A DNA stretch of 64,000 bases from Berberis thunbergii. Taxonomy: Eukaryota; Streptophyta; Magnoliopsida; Ranunculales; Berberidaceae. Position 1 is the first letter of the stretch. Each line of letters begins with the position of its first letter. Both the position numbers and the translations under genes were made by a program. The notes beneath the pieces were generated by a model. That model was given only the letters and a program-made list of their open reading frames with translations, was not told where the DNA came from and did not search any database. Positions 12,723-45,481 of the stretch are shown piece after piece. Location: the NCBI GenBank assembly GCA_003290165.1, contig QNQO01000530.1:248001-312000 (forward strand), read 5' to 3'.

Positions 12723-12889
12723 GCTAGAGAGCGAGGAAACGAGCGAGGAGAGGGACGTGACGGGGTGGGAGCCGTCCACTCCGCTTGGGATGCATGTCGC
12801 AATTTTTGTACTCGCATCTCGAACGGAGTAAACGGCTCCCGCCCCGCCACGTCCCTCTCCTCGCTCGTTTCCTCTACATTTAGAATTCC
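12723..12889. mobile_element. Foldback hairpin element, copy 3
   Basis: The left arm GCGAGGAAACGAGCGAGGAG is matched by its complement ending CTCCTCGCTCGTTTCCTC on the right; pairing extends over about 60 nt with few mismatches. The right terminus TACATTTAGAATTCCCC matches that of copy 2. It lies inside the 1.45-kb insertion of copy A. Confidence 0.78.
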
Positions 12890-13855
12890 CCTAAATTTAA
12901 GTAATGTTCAAAGGGGCAATGGGAGTTTAGGGACAAAAAAGAGTTTGTAGGAACCCTCGAAAACCTATCAGGTTTTGCTTGAAACTTAGAGACAAAACAT
13001 GTGATGTCCTCCAGCACAACAGTTCAACTTTTCTTCATTTCAACTTTAACGTTCCTCCTTCAACAAAACTACAAGGTCTTCTCATCCCTAAGCGAACCTT
13101 CCTTCAACCACTTCAGATTTCCTTCTCTGTCAATTGTTTTTTCTCCTTCAGATCTGCAACAACTATTCCCTTTTTCTCCCTTAGATCTATTTATCTTAGA
13201 CCTCTTTTCTCCCTCTTATATTTTATGTGTATCTTTATTCTCCATGTGAGTTTTAAATTAACTTGTGTCCACTATAGTGCTAGTATGATAGAAAATTTTT
13301 AGAATACACTCTACCTACCATAACTAACAAGGCTTTTCCCCATGATAACTTCTTCACCATCCCTAGCAGTTGGAACTCACCAAAACTATAAAGAAAACAC
13401 ATAGTTGAAGTTGGAGGATTCATTGAAGCATTGAAGAAGAAATAGACATTGGAGGAGTGAATCACATGTGGTGTTCTTAATAAGTTGCACAACTTGGTCA
13501 TGCATAGCAACTCAAAACATAAAACCTATTAAGATCCAGAATCAAAGTTAGAAAAACTTTAGGACTCAAACTCAAAACTGTTACAAACTCTAGGATGCAA
13601 ACACAAATTCACCCTATCTTTTTTCAATATCCTCGACATAAACAAAGCAAGCAAAGCAGATGAAGCAAACACACATGAGAGCTACAAGATCTTTATTGTC
13701 TCTACATGACCAGCCCCATCAAGCGTTGATGCCCTCAAAATTACAACATTGAGTTTGTCAGGTATTGTGCAGATTGTTGAGCTTAGCGTCGCATTACAAA
13801 CATTATCAATCATAATAATGACAACTATAAAAACTTTAAAGTATGCCAATGATTC

Positions 13856-13951
13856 ATTTATTTGAAGTTTTAACCTTGACCGTAAGTATACTAATGATTT
13901 TCGATTTATTTGAAGTTTTAACCTTGACCGTAAGTATACTAATGATTTTCG
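13856..13951 (+). repeat. Exact 48-bp tandem duplication
   Basis: The unit ATTTATTTGAAGTTTTAACC... ending GATTTTCG occurs twice head to tail with no mismatch that I can see. No gene is associated with it. Confidence 0.85.
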
Positions 13952-14021
13952 AAGAATTTTATCAAAGCAGTTTTCGCTTTGGTGCAATCAATCTAACAAT
14001 TTTTTCAAGAATGAGTCTTAC

Positions 14022-14121
14022 TTTTTTTTTGAAAGGCAAGCGTGCCACTGGTGGGTATAGAACCCAAGATATGGGGGATAAACCACCAAAACCTTAACCA
14101 TCCAATCAGCCTACCATTAGC
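14022..14121 (-). mobile_element. SINE-like element with target-site duplication
   Basis: On the minus strand the element contains GATGGTTAAGG (A-box-like) and GGGTTCTATACCC (B-box-like, as in tRNA-derived pol III promoters), then GGCACGCTTGCCTTTC and an A-run of ten. It is flanked by AATGAGTCTTAC (14010-14021) and AATGAGTCTTCC (14122-14133), an 11-of-12 target duplication typical of LINE-driven insertion. Confidence 0.7.
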
Positions 14122-14261
14122 AATGAGTCTTCCTTTGATAATAAGAAAGACTCATCCCTCCTCAAATTTAGGTCCTGATACAGAATGATCAAATCGGGTT
14201 TGGTTATTTAGATGAGCGAATCGATAAACGAAAAACCAGTTTGTTAGAACTTAATCTCAAA

Positions 14262-14770
14262 GCAAACCACGCTCGTCAACTTCCACTCTGCCTTGATAGA
14301 GATACGGTTATTGTCACTTTTGATGTTTGCTTCTTTGAGTCTACTAAGCAGGGGGCGTGGGAGTTTCAGCAACCGACTTGGCTGAGAATATTCTGGCTTC
14401 TGTTGCCTTTTAGATAGGCGACAAAGTTTCTAACAACAATATGGCAGAAGGATACGCGACTGAAGCGGCCTTGATGCTCATCCAAGCTCAACGATGGAGG
14501 ACTTAACTTCTTTTTGGAGACTCTACGACCCTAATTGACCTCATCCAAGATGGCGAATCTCAATAGCTTTCTTTTATGCATTGGGTTTGGCGCCCTTTTA
14601 TTTGTAATATTAAATGTCTGCTTCTTATGCTTCCTCTTTGGCAATGTAAATATATATCTAGAGACCTTAATAATAAAGCTCACCACTTGGCATTGATTGC
14701 TGACAAACTTGATTGTAATAGCTCTTAGTTATTAATATATTGCCCAAGGCTATAACAATAAATAAATAAA
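14262..14770 (+). pseudogene. LINE-derived RNase H remnant
   Basis: Allowing stops and frame changes, the plus strand reads VIVTFDVCFFESTKQGAWEF, NNNMAEGYATEAALMLIQAQ, GDSTTLIDLIQDGE and ISRDLNNKAHHLALIADKL. This is the order of the RNase H domain found at the 3' end of plant LINEs and LINE-derived genes. It ends with an AATAAATAAATAAA tail near 14756-14770. It fills the gap between duplicated copies A and B. In-frame stops show it is dead. Confidence 0.7.
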
Positions 14771-15314
14771 AAGACAAATCAAAGTCGAATTTAAGATATT
14801 AGGTGTCGTAGGTGAACTCCTCAAATGATGCATCCACTTGTATAGATTTGATGTTGATCCACACTACGAAGGTTGGAATGAAATAGGCTAAATAATCGAA
14901 AAGGGTTATATATTGAAATAGATAGAAATTCCTCAGTAAAAATAAATAAAAGATAAAAATAAAAATATAACAAAATAATAATTAGCTGCACATTTTGCAC
15001 CATCTTACACTTTGGGTCCAAAATGAATAAAAATGTCCCATTGACCATTGACGATCAAGCATAGTCAATAATAATTGACCAAGTAAAGAGACATTTTTAT
15101 ATTAAGCAAAAGACTAAAAAACAACAATAAATACTTGTAATCTATCACCCTCACACTAACATCTATCAAAATCTCTCATATAATCTTGGATCTCCTAAAC
15201 CGAATGCCTCTTAGTTGTAAACTTTATGATCACACACATCTAAATAAATCCATAGAGGAGCATGTAACATTCGTGGCACCTTTCTCCATTAAAGAATGAT
15301 ATTCATGTTTAAAT

Positions 15315-16121
15315 TAGGGGTAGGCACGGGATGGGATGGGATGGGATGGGACGAGATATACCCATCCCTATCTCATCCCGTTCATACGGGATCGGGACGG
15401 AACGAGATCGGCATGCTAATCTAGACATATCAACTAGAATCCATTCTGAACATATCAAATCATAAAACAACTCAATACATTCTGCTGGAACAGTCACAAA
15501 TTGCTGGAACATATTAAAACAACTCAATACAAATTTACAACAACTACTGGAACAGTCTTGAGCATAATCTATTGCTAGAAGTCTACTGGAACATATTACA
15601 AATTTAAAACAACTCAATTCAAGTTTAAAACAAATGAGCTAAAAGTCTGTTGGAACAGTTTTGTTATTTGGAACAGTTTTGTTAAAAGTTTGCTAGAACA
15701 GTTTTGTTATTTGTTCATTTGTTGGCTTAGTTACCCTTTAGTAACCCTAAAAACCTAACTAAAGGAATGACCGAATGAGAGATCAGAGAGAGGAGAAGTA
15801 TTACAAATTTACCATCAAAAGATTAATCTAGAGATATGTGTAAGAGAAAAATTTAGATGCTAAAAATGTTATATACATCAGTGAATTTGTATGGGCATCC
15901 ACAATCCTAAAATAAATAAATAAATAAAAATATTAAAAATTAATATTAAAAACTTAGTTCGGGACGGGACGGGATTGGCGGGATTGAAAATCTTCATCCC
16001 ATCCCATCCCATTCTAGATCGGAACGGGACGGGATCGGGATGAAATTATTCAATCCCATTAAGACTCGAAAAAATCGGGACGGGATGTGATCAAGATCGC
16101 GGGATGGGATGCCCACCCCTA
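15315..16121. mobile_element. Non-autonomous hAT element
   Basis: The left end is TAGGGGTAGGCACGGGATGG and the complement of the right end is TAGGGGTGGGCATCCCATCC, so the terminal inverted repeat is about 12 bp plus a GGGAT-rich subterminal region. It is flanked by perfect 8-bp duplications GTTTAAAT (15307-15314 and 16122-16129), the hAT signature. The intact target GTTTAAAT without an insert is at 12433-12440 in copy A. The interior (807 bp in total) encodes no transposase that I can see. Confidence 0.88.
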
Positions 16122-16219
16122 GTTTAAATAGCTCCAGTTTTTCATTTTTTGTTGATTCTACCCCCAATATTGAAACAAGCAAAATAGAAGTTGGGGTGGT
16201 GTGGAAGGCGCTTGCCAAG

Positions 16220-16662
16220 TGTCACGGGCTTTCTTTTCACAAGTACTTCCCGTGCGGCACTAGCAAACTTTGCCCCGACTTATCAAAGAAAGCTAGTCAG
16301 CCTTGCCCCCGAAAGACTTACTTATATTAGATTATGGAAAGCTAAGCAAGCTAAGAACACACAAGAGAGCTTAAGAGAACTACAATTTGTATTGTTTGAA
16401 TTCTCTGAAGTGATTACAACAAATGAGGTCTAAGCCTATTTATACAACTCCACCTTCTCAATGGACGGTGGTGATCAATTTGATCCAACAGTCTACAATG
16501 ATTTTCTACACACTTCCTTAGAAATATCTAAGGACTAGAATCCTAGGGAACTCTATGGAATTTTATAGAAAGTTCTAGAGAACTCTCTAGAACAATGTGG
16601 AATACTCTACATTATTTACACTTGCTAACCTCACTTGGATAGGCAAAAAGATAGTTGTGGTA
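16220..16662 (-). repeat. 3' LTR of the chromovirus
   Basis: 443 bp, closely similar throughout to 21269-21705: both share CTTTCTTTTCACAAGTACTT, CAACTCCACC and ACACTTGCTAACCTCACTTG. On the minus strand it begins TACCACAACTATC where the other LTR has TGTCACAACTATT, so the terminal TG is mutated. Confidence 0.92.
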
Positions 16663-16680
16663 TTCTCCCCCACCTAATCA
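16663..16680 (-). other. Polypurine tract of the chromovirus
   Basis: The minus strand reads TGATTAGGTGGGGGAGAA immediately before the 3' LTR, the expected place and composition for the plus-strand primer. Confidence 0.75.
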
Positions 16681-16892
16681 GGCGACGTCTTCATTGCCTT
16701 CAAATCCTCGTATGCTTGGATTTGCTCATTGAATTGCCACAAATGTTGGGTTGGCTCCCAGCTCGCTTCACTTTCTAGCAATCCCTTCCACTTGATGAGT
16801 AGCTCATGTGTGGGAGGTTGGTTGGAATGGAGCACCACACGATCTGGCAAGATAATCTCTACTTCCTTGTCATGTTGGATCCTTATGCCCAT
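16674..16892 (-). pseudogene. Chromodomain of the gypsy integrase C-terminus
   Basis: The frame contains ILPDRVV, HELLIKWKG and ASWEP, the beta-strand and aromatic-cage pattern of a chromodomain, then a C-terminal helix. In chromoviruses this domain can bind modified histones and guide integration. It is separated from the integrase frame by a stop at about 16929. Confidence 0.85.
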
Positions 16893-16928
16893 TTGTGCTT
16901 TTTGTGAAACTCCTCTGCTTGGATCATC

Positions 16929-18135
16929 CTAATCTTCCTTATACGGCTTCAATAGGCTCACATGGAAGACTGGATGAAACTTGATCCTCGGCGGCAACTC
17001 AACCTTGTATGCTTGCTTTCCCACTTTCTTGACTATGGGGAAAAGACCCTCATATCTCCTAATAAGGCCACGATGCAGTCCAGAAAGCCTGGCATGAGCA
17101 TGCATCTTGAGAAGCACAAGGTCCCCAACCTGAAACTCTCGAGACTGCCTCTTCTTGTCGGCCCACTTCTTCATCCTCTTGGATGCCTCCTCCAGGTAAG
17201 CTCGAGCCTCATCAACTTGATTATTCCATCCTTTGACAAACTTATAGGCTGATGGACTCACTCCAGTGTAGCCAGTGGTAATAGAACTCGGATTCATAGA
17301 TTGGTGTCCCATGACAATCTCAAATGGGCTACGACACGTCGCTTCACTCTTCTGCAAGTTGAAAGAGAATTGGGAAACATCCAGCAACTTAGCCCAATCT
17401 CGCTGGTTGGCACTCACATAGTGCCTAAGATATAACTCCAGCAAGGCATTCATTTTTTCGTCTACCATCTGTTTGAGGATGAAAGCTAGTAGAGAAGTTA
17501 AGGTCGGTACCCAACAACTTGAACAACTCAGTCCAAAATTTCCCCGTGAACCAAGTATCCCGATCACTGATAATAGATTTGGGCACACCCCAATACTTCA
17601 TCACATGTTTGAGGAATAAATGTGCGGCTTGCTTGATTGTGCACTCCTTGGGTGTGGGAATGAATGTGGCATACTTCGAAAATCTGTCCACGACCACAAG
17701 TATCCAATTGCAACCTTCCGATGTGGGCAACCCAACTATAAAATCCAAGGAAACACTCTCCCAATGTCTCTTTGGGATGGGGAGAGGTTCAAGTAAGTCG
17801 ACAAGTTACTGTTGTTCCACCTTGTCTTGTTGGCATACAAGACAAGTCTTTACATATGCTTCGATATCATCCCTCATATGTGGCCAATAATAGGAATCTT
17901 TCACAAGAGCAAGAGTCTGATGTATACCTAGATGTCCCGCCCACTTGCTATCACAACATTCTTTCAAGACTTCCTTCCTTAGGTTGTCATGAGGTGGAAC
18001 ATAGATTCTCCTTCCCTTAGAGTATATCAAGCCGTCATCCACCCAAAATCGTCTTGTCTTCCCATCTTTGACAAGAGATATGATGGTTTGAGTCATGGAA
18101 TCATGTGTCAATCTTTCCTTTATGTGTCCCTTCAA
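16929..18135 (-). pseudogene. Gypsy integrase, broken into three frames
   Basis: 18135-17806 holds the zinc-binding N-terminus (HLGIHQT...CLVCQQDK, an HHCC pattern) preceded by WVDDGLIYSKGR. 17748-17425 holds the catalytic core, with VVVDRFSKYATF and IISDRDTWFTGKFW supplying the two acidic residues, and STSFHPQTDG. 17588-16929 continues in another frame with ALLELYLRHYV, SPFEIVMG, FQVGDLVLLKM and KFHPVFHVSLLKPY, the last part of the core and the GPY/F-type module. Stops and frameshifts between the parts make it non-functional as written. Confidence 0.88.
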
Positions 18136-18363
18136 GTTGCTTTGAGGTTGACTTTTGTCAGCAAGTTCTCATTTTCTACTCAAAACATCCGCAACAAGAT
18201 TAGCCTTGCCAGACTTGTACTCCAAAGTGCAATTGAACTCTGCCATGAAATCTTGCCATCTAGCTTGTTTTGGTGTGAGTTTCTTCTGTGCCTAGAAGTA
18301 GCTTGTGGAAACATTGTTGGTTTTGACCACAAATTTGCTCCCAAGCAAGTAATGACGCCATGT

Positions 18364-18819
18364 TCACAAGCAATGCACAACTGCAGTCATTTCCTTCTCT
18401 TGCACAGTGTACCGCCTCTCAGTATCATTGAGCTTCCTACTTTTAAAGGTAATAGGATGTCCTTCTTGCATCAATACTCCACCAATAGCAAAATCGGAAG
18501 CATCCGTATGTACCTCAAAAGACATAGAATGGTCGGGAAGTGCCAACACCGATTCCTCCACAATTGCCTTCTTCAATCCTTCGAAAGCTTGTTGGCATTT
18601 TGAACTCCAATCCCAACTTCGTCTCTTCTTGAACAAGTCCGTCAATGGAGCGACTATGGAACAGTAGCCTTTGATGAACCTTTTATAATAGTTCACCAAG
18701 CCAAGGAAAGATCTTAACTCAATGACTTTGGTCGGTGGTTCCCATTCTTGGATGGCTTGTACCTTGGACTTGTCCATATGAAGCTTGTCCTTGCCAATGA
18801 TATGACCCAAGAATGTCAC
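18364..18819 (-). pseudogene. Gypsy RNase H domain
   Basis: The frame starts [18 protein letters not shown] (the RT connection), continues [16 protein letters not shown] and [16 protein letters not shown], where the Asp is the first catalytic residue, and ends [15 protein letters not shown] at a stop. The remainder (SGKANLVADVLSR-like) lies downstream in about 18180-18360 behind further stops. Confidence 0.88.
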
Positions 18820-18822
18820 CTC

Positions 18823-19578
18823 CTATTGGGCAAATGAGCACTTCTCCCTTTTTACATAGAACTCGTTCTCCTTCAAAGTTTGGAACATTTGCCTCAAGTG
18901 ATCCACGTGTTTCTCCAATATCTTACTATAGATCACAATGTCATCAAGATATACAACTACAAATTGATCAAGGTAAGGAGCTAGTACCTTATTAATTAGA
19001 GTGCAAAATGTGGTCGGCGCATTAGTTAAACCAAATGGCATGACTAGGAACTCGTAAGACCCATACCTTGTAACACATGCTGTCTTTGGTTCATCTCCTT
19101 CGGCTATGCGGATTTGATAATATCTCGAGCGCAAGTCAAGCTTGGTAAAGTACCTTGCATTGCCAAGTTGATCAAAGAGATCCGCAATAAGTGGAATCGG
19201 GTACTTGTTCTTGATAGTAATCTTGTTGAGTGCCTGATAGTCAATACAAAGCCGTAGGGATCCATCATCTTTCTTTTGAAATAAGACCGGCGCACCATAT
19301 GGAGCTTTGGAGGGTCGGATATAACCAACATCAAGTAAATCCTTCAATTGTCTTCTCAACTCCTCAAGCTCAGAAGGTGCCATATGATAAGGAGCAAATG
19401 CGGGTGACTCTGCTCCAACTTCTAACTCAATAGCATGATCCACCTTTCTCCTTAATGGAAGCTTCTTAGGCAACTCGGAAGGCATAACATCCTTGTACTC
19501 ATTGAGAACATCTTGGACGACCTTAGGTGTATTCACCTCTCTATCCATGGGATCTTCCTCTTCCTTGAGAATAGCCAA
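18823..19578 (-). pseudogene. Gypsy reverse transcriptase
   Basis: RT landmarks in order: [50 protein letters not shown] (the usual SGYHQI is changed), [15 protein letters not shown] and the catalytic [12 protein letters not shown]. All polymerase aspartates are present. The frame stops directly after [11 protein letters not shown], before RNase H, so the polyprotein is cut here. Confidence 0.92.
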
Positions 19579-19838
19579 GTAAGTAGGCTCATTCCTCTTT
19601 ACTCATTTAGAAAGTTGGAGAGCGGACACCATTATCTCCTTACTTATTTTCCGTACCACGAGCACAACACAAGGTTGTCCATTTTCCATGATTCACATGG
19701 TATTGGCATATGGGACCAGGAAAGCCTTCACCATGTCCAAGAAATCTATACCCAAATAAAACTTGTGATCATCAATTGGAGCAATAGTTATGTCGACTTT
19801 ACCTTGCCATTGTTCAAGCCGAATATCGGTGCCACGAG

Positions 19839-20423
19839 CTATTCATTCAATTGAGAGACTTTTAGCATTAACTCCCTTGATATATCATTTCTCCTTAGTA
19901 TATAATAGGCCAATTTCTTCAGCAAGGCCATGTAGACCGTGTCGGCTCCGGTATCTACCATGGTTTTCAAAGTCTTGTCCCTGATCTCGGTCTCCACGTA
20001 CATCCTTCCACGTGGTTGTTCCTCGACCTTAGCTTGAATGACACTTAGGAGATTCATTGAGGTGATCCTCCTTTTTTCTTTTGCTTCTTCCTCCATGATA
20101 AGCGCGACAAGTTTTCCCCGGTTGGGACACTCAAATGTCCGATGGGGTTCACTACATAAGAAGCAAGATATCTTCTTGGGTGATCCATCTCTTTTCTCAT
20201 TCCCCTTGTCTTTGGAGTTCTTGTGCTCTTTGGAGGACTTCTCTTTGTCTCTCCCACCCTTGCCATCATTACTCGGCTTTTTCCCTTGCCCCTTGGATGA
20301 GTCCTTTCTCTTGAACTCAATCAAGGACTTGGCCGCAGCCATAGCTGTTGCAAGGTCTTGCACACCTCGCCTCTTCAACTCCAACTTGGCCCAACCTAGT
20401 AGGCCATCAAGGAAGCTAAACAA
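19839..20423 (-). pseudogene. Gypsy gag C-terminus with zinc knuckle, and protease
   Basis: A lysine-rich linker precedes CFLCSEPHRTFEC, a CX2CX3HX4C knuckle of nucleocapsid type. Further on is MVDTGADTVYM, the DTGA active site of the aspartic protease. The frame stops at 19839, short of the reverse transcriptase. Confidence 0.85.
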
Positions 20424-20590
20424 ACAACATTTTCTCCCATGTCAGGAATCTCCAAGAGCAACTCCGAGAATTCCTTCACATACTCCCTTATGTGGCCTTC
20501 CTTGTATTGAAGGCGGCAAAGCTTGGCCCTAGCTTCATTTTTTGCATCTTCTAGGTAGAATTGTCTCTTGAGTTCATTCGTGAATTATTT

Positions 20591-21213
20591 TCAAGTGTCG
20601 ATGGTGCACAATCCCTTCTTGACATCATCGGACCTTCTGCGCCACCAAACTGTAGCAACATCATTTATATATAAGGAGACACTACGTACCTTTGATGTTT
20701 CATCTATTATGCCAACTGCATCAAAGTAGTGCTTCATGTTCCATAAGAAGTTGTCGATCTCCCTTGCACTCCTTGCCCCACCATAGGCCTTAGATTTGGA
20801 AGCTTCGACTCTGTGAGTGATTGTCCCTGGTGTAGCCCCACCATTGGCTACTGCAACCATACACACATTGAGTTGAGTTTCTAGCTTCTCAATTCTTTCC
20901 CTGTAAGTCTGCATCTCCTCATCTTTAGCAACAATTTGGGCTTCTAGGGACTCGATCTTTTTGGACATCATGTCCACTACCGCGTTTAAGGCTCCTTGCA
21001 TCTCTTCCAGGAGCTCCTGGTCCTCCCCATTGGACGCTTGCCCCTCGATGGGTTGGTTCATGTCTTCGACTTTCTCCCTCAAGTCGGACATGGTGACACA
21101 CAACTTAGCCAACCTTTCATCCATCGCAGCGATCATGTCCTTCAACTTGTCCTAGCGGACTTTCCCACCTTTGTCGTTGTTGCCAATTGATGGGTTGTTG
21201 ACCTCCTACGACA
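20591..21213 (-). pseudogene. Gypsy gag N-terminus
   Basis: The likely original ATG is at 21213; two early stops follow before the long frame from 21145. That frame has a coiled-coil-like region (EEMQGALNAVVDMMSKKIES) and the gag-domain motif YFDAVGIIDETSKVRSVSLY ... VATVWW. It ends at 20591; the rest of the retrotransposon gag domain (QFYLEDAKNEARAKL) follows behind stops. Confidence 0.85.
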
Positions 21214-21252
21214 TTCTCTTGTGTAGGGTGATTTCACCAACCTAGCAAAACC

Positions 21253-21266
21253 TGGCTCTGATACCA
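21253..21266 (-). other. Primer binding site (initiator tRNA-Met)
   Basis: The minus strand reads TGGTATCAGAGCCA two bases after the 5' LTR, a full match to the usual plant tRNA-iMet primer site. It fixes the direction of the element. Confidence 0.93.
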
Positions 21267-21268
21267 AC

Positions 21269-21705
21269 TGTCACAGACTTTCTTTTCACAAGTACTTCCC
21301 GTCCGGCACTAGCAAATTTTGCCCCGACTTATCAAAGAAAGCTAGTCAACCTTGCCCCCAAAAGACTTATATTAGACTATGGAAAGCTACGCAAGCTAAG
21401 AACACAGAAGAGAGCTTAAGAGAACTAGAACTTATATTGTTTGAATTCTCTGAGGTGATTACAACAAATGAAGTCTAAACCTATTTATACAACTCCACCT
21501 CCTCAATGGACAGTGGTGATCAATTTGATCCAACGATCTACAATGATTTTCTACACACTTTCTTAGAAATATCTAAATACTAGAATCCTATGGAACTTTG
21601 TGATTTTATGGAAGATTCTAGATAACTCTGTAGAATAATGTGGAATATTCTACATTATTTACACTTGCTAACCTCACTTGGCTAGGCAAGAAAATAGTTG
21701 TGACA
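21269..21705 (-). repeat. 5' LTR of the chromovirus
   Basis: 437 bp; begins TGTCACAACTATTTTC and ends CTGTGACA on the minus strand, with TG...CA termini. It borders the primer binding site on its inner side and the CAAG target copy on its outer side. Confidence 0.93.
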
Positions 21706-22034
21706 CAAGGTAGCACTGGTAGCAAGAACATACATCCTATGCCCTTGTTAACTCGAGACTCGTCCGAGCCCTTGGTTTTTTCATGTGAATCGGTAGTGGA
21801 AATTTTTGCTCCTTGGATCATTCTAATGACATGTTATTTGTGATAATGAGAAAGACCCATCCCTCCCCAAATTTAGGTCCTGATAAAGGATAATCAAATC
21901 AGGTTTGGTTATTTAGATAGGCGAATAGATGAGAAAGACTACACAAAAAACCAGTTTGTTAGAACTGGAAATGTCACTGAACCACTAATGAAACAGTGAA
22001 AATAATGAATCAAAAAAAAAAAAAAAAACATTTT

Positions 22035-22510
22035 TCAAACACTAAAGCTCCATCACTAATCATTAGAGAAATAGTTATCGGTCTTTGTAACACATTAACA
22101 GAGGTTATTAATAGTAGCAAAGCCAAAGAGACAAACATATAACAGCTATAGATAAAACTTCCCTGAACTACCAGCAAAGTGAAAAACGGGCCAGAAGTAC
22201 TGCCACAAGAGAAGGCATGTTTTGCTCTGCCAACCTGGGCAACCAGGACTTACAAATCATTTCACTACCTCTCTAGAGACCAACCTTTCCTAATGTGCTA
22301 ACAACAAACCGATCACTGAGCATCTGTAAGGTTCTAACACTACTGTACACTGGTGGTTTTCGAGGAGTTGCAGCAGCCTCCTCCTTATCATAAACACATA
22401 TGGTGGGTAGGAACCTGGCTAAAAACAAACAGGCACTCCCACCAAGATCATGCACGAGTGGCTCCTTTGTTACGACATTTGCTTTACATTACAAGACCAG
22501 TGACACTGCT
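22035..22510 (-). other. Probable 3' UTR of the NDR kinase gene
   Basis: This stretch lies between the TAA at 22511 and the end of duplicated copy B at 21965, and has no convincing frame. A poly-T run (A on the minus strand is absent) at about 22012-22028 marks its border. Its role as a UTR is inferred from position. Confidence 0.4.
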
Positions 22511-44994
<22,484 letters not shown>

Positions 44995-45300
44995 CTCCGC
45001 CGCCACTTTTGCCTCTTCTTCTTCTTCCCTTCAAATCACAAAAGCCCCAATCTTGATGATGTGTTGCTGTTGGAGAAGAGAAGACCTGAATAAGATAAAT
45101 TATATATTTATAAGAAGAAAACCTAACAACAACAAGGAAAGTGAAAGTGAAGGTGAAGGTGAAGAAGGTGAAGGCGAAAGTGAATTATTATTTGATTTCA
45201 TTTGGTATCAACACCAATACAATACACACTGTGTTACTGTGTAGACTCACTCACTATTCTCTCTGTCACTGATTGATGAATCTCTCTGTTCACTGATTGA
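44995..45300 (-). promoter_or_regulatory. Leader and promoter region of the NDR kinase gene
   Basis: Upstream of the ATG the minus strand has an uninterrupted run of CTTCAC / TTTCAC units (45139-45186), typical of CT-rich plant 5' leaders. No clear TATA box is visible. The pararetrovirus-like insertion begins only about 490 bp above the start codon. Confidence 0.4.
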
Positions 45301-45481
45301 TGAATGATGCCGATATGATGATGACTCACAGTAAACATATGTATATGGATTTGGAATGTTATGTAGAGTGTACACCATCCAATAGCTGGCTGGGTTTGTC
45401 CATGTGTGTAGTTTATTCACTCCAGATCACATACAGGTCACATGGAATTTTCTATTGGGGTTGGGGATTTGACTCACCAAT

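Larger units (their letters stand above)
11880..14255 (+). repeat. Duplicated segment, copy A (carries a ~1.45-kb insertion)
   Basis: It starts GATGCATCGACTTGTATAG and ends CAGTTTGTTAGAACT. Copy B is at 14826-21965. Collinear matches include GTTGATCCACATTACAAAGG, the GTTTAAATAGCTC stretch at 12433, the stretch around 12540-12600 and TTTAGGTCCTGATA at 14170. Relative to copy B, about 12682-14135 is extra here. An 85-codon minus-strand frame (12305-12562, motif NEKLELFKHEYHSLMEKRF) is partly shared with copy B; I do not recognise it. The unit may itself be an old transposable element. Confidence 0.75.
16220..21705 (-). mobile_element. Ty3/gypsy chromovirus, defective, with two LTRs
   Basis: This 5.5-kb element is read on the minus strand in the order LTR, tRNA-Met primer site, gag with zinc knuckle, protease, reverse transcriptase, RNase H, integrase, chromodomain, polypurine tract, LTR. 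The order PR-RT-RH-INT and the C-terminal chromodomain make it a chromovirus; the small size and ~440-bp LTRs suggest a Reina- or Galadriel-like lineage, which I cannot fix. Flanks give CAAG on both sides (16216-16219, 21706-21709), and copy A shows the uninterrupted target. Several stops and frameshifts break the polyprotein. Confidence 0.93.
14826..21965 (+). repeat. Duplicated segment, copy B (split by a hAT element and a gypsy element)
   Basis: It begins GATGCATCCACTTGTATAG and ends CAGTTTGTTAGAACT, matching copy A. The copy-B pieces are 14826-15314, 16122-16219 and 21706-21965; the rest is two later insertions. It lacks the 1.45-kb insertion of copy A, so each copy preserves the empty site of the other's insertions. 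Confidence 0.75.

Noticed and set aside
15315..15360. GGGAT tandem run as a CRISPR-like or telomeric repeat
   Set aside because: It is the subterminal part of the hAT element; the unit is 5 bp, there are no spacers, and a matching inverted block lies at the other end.
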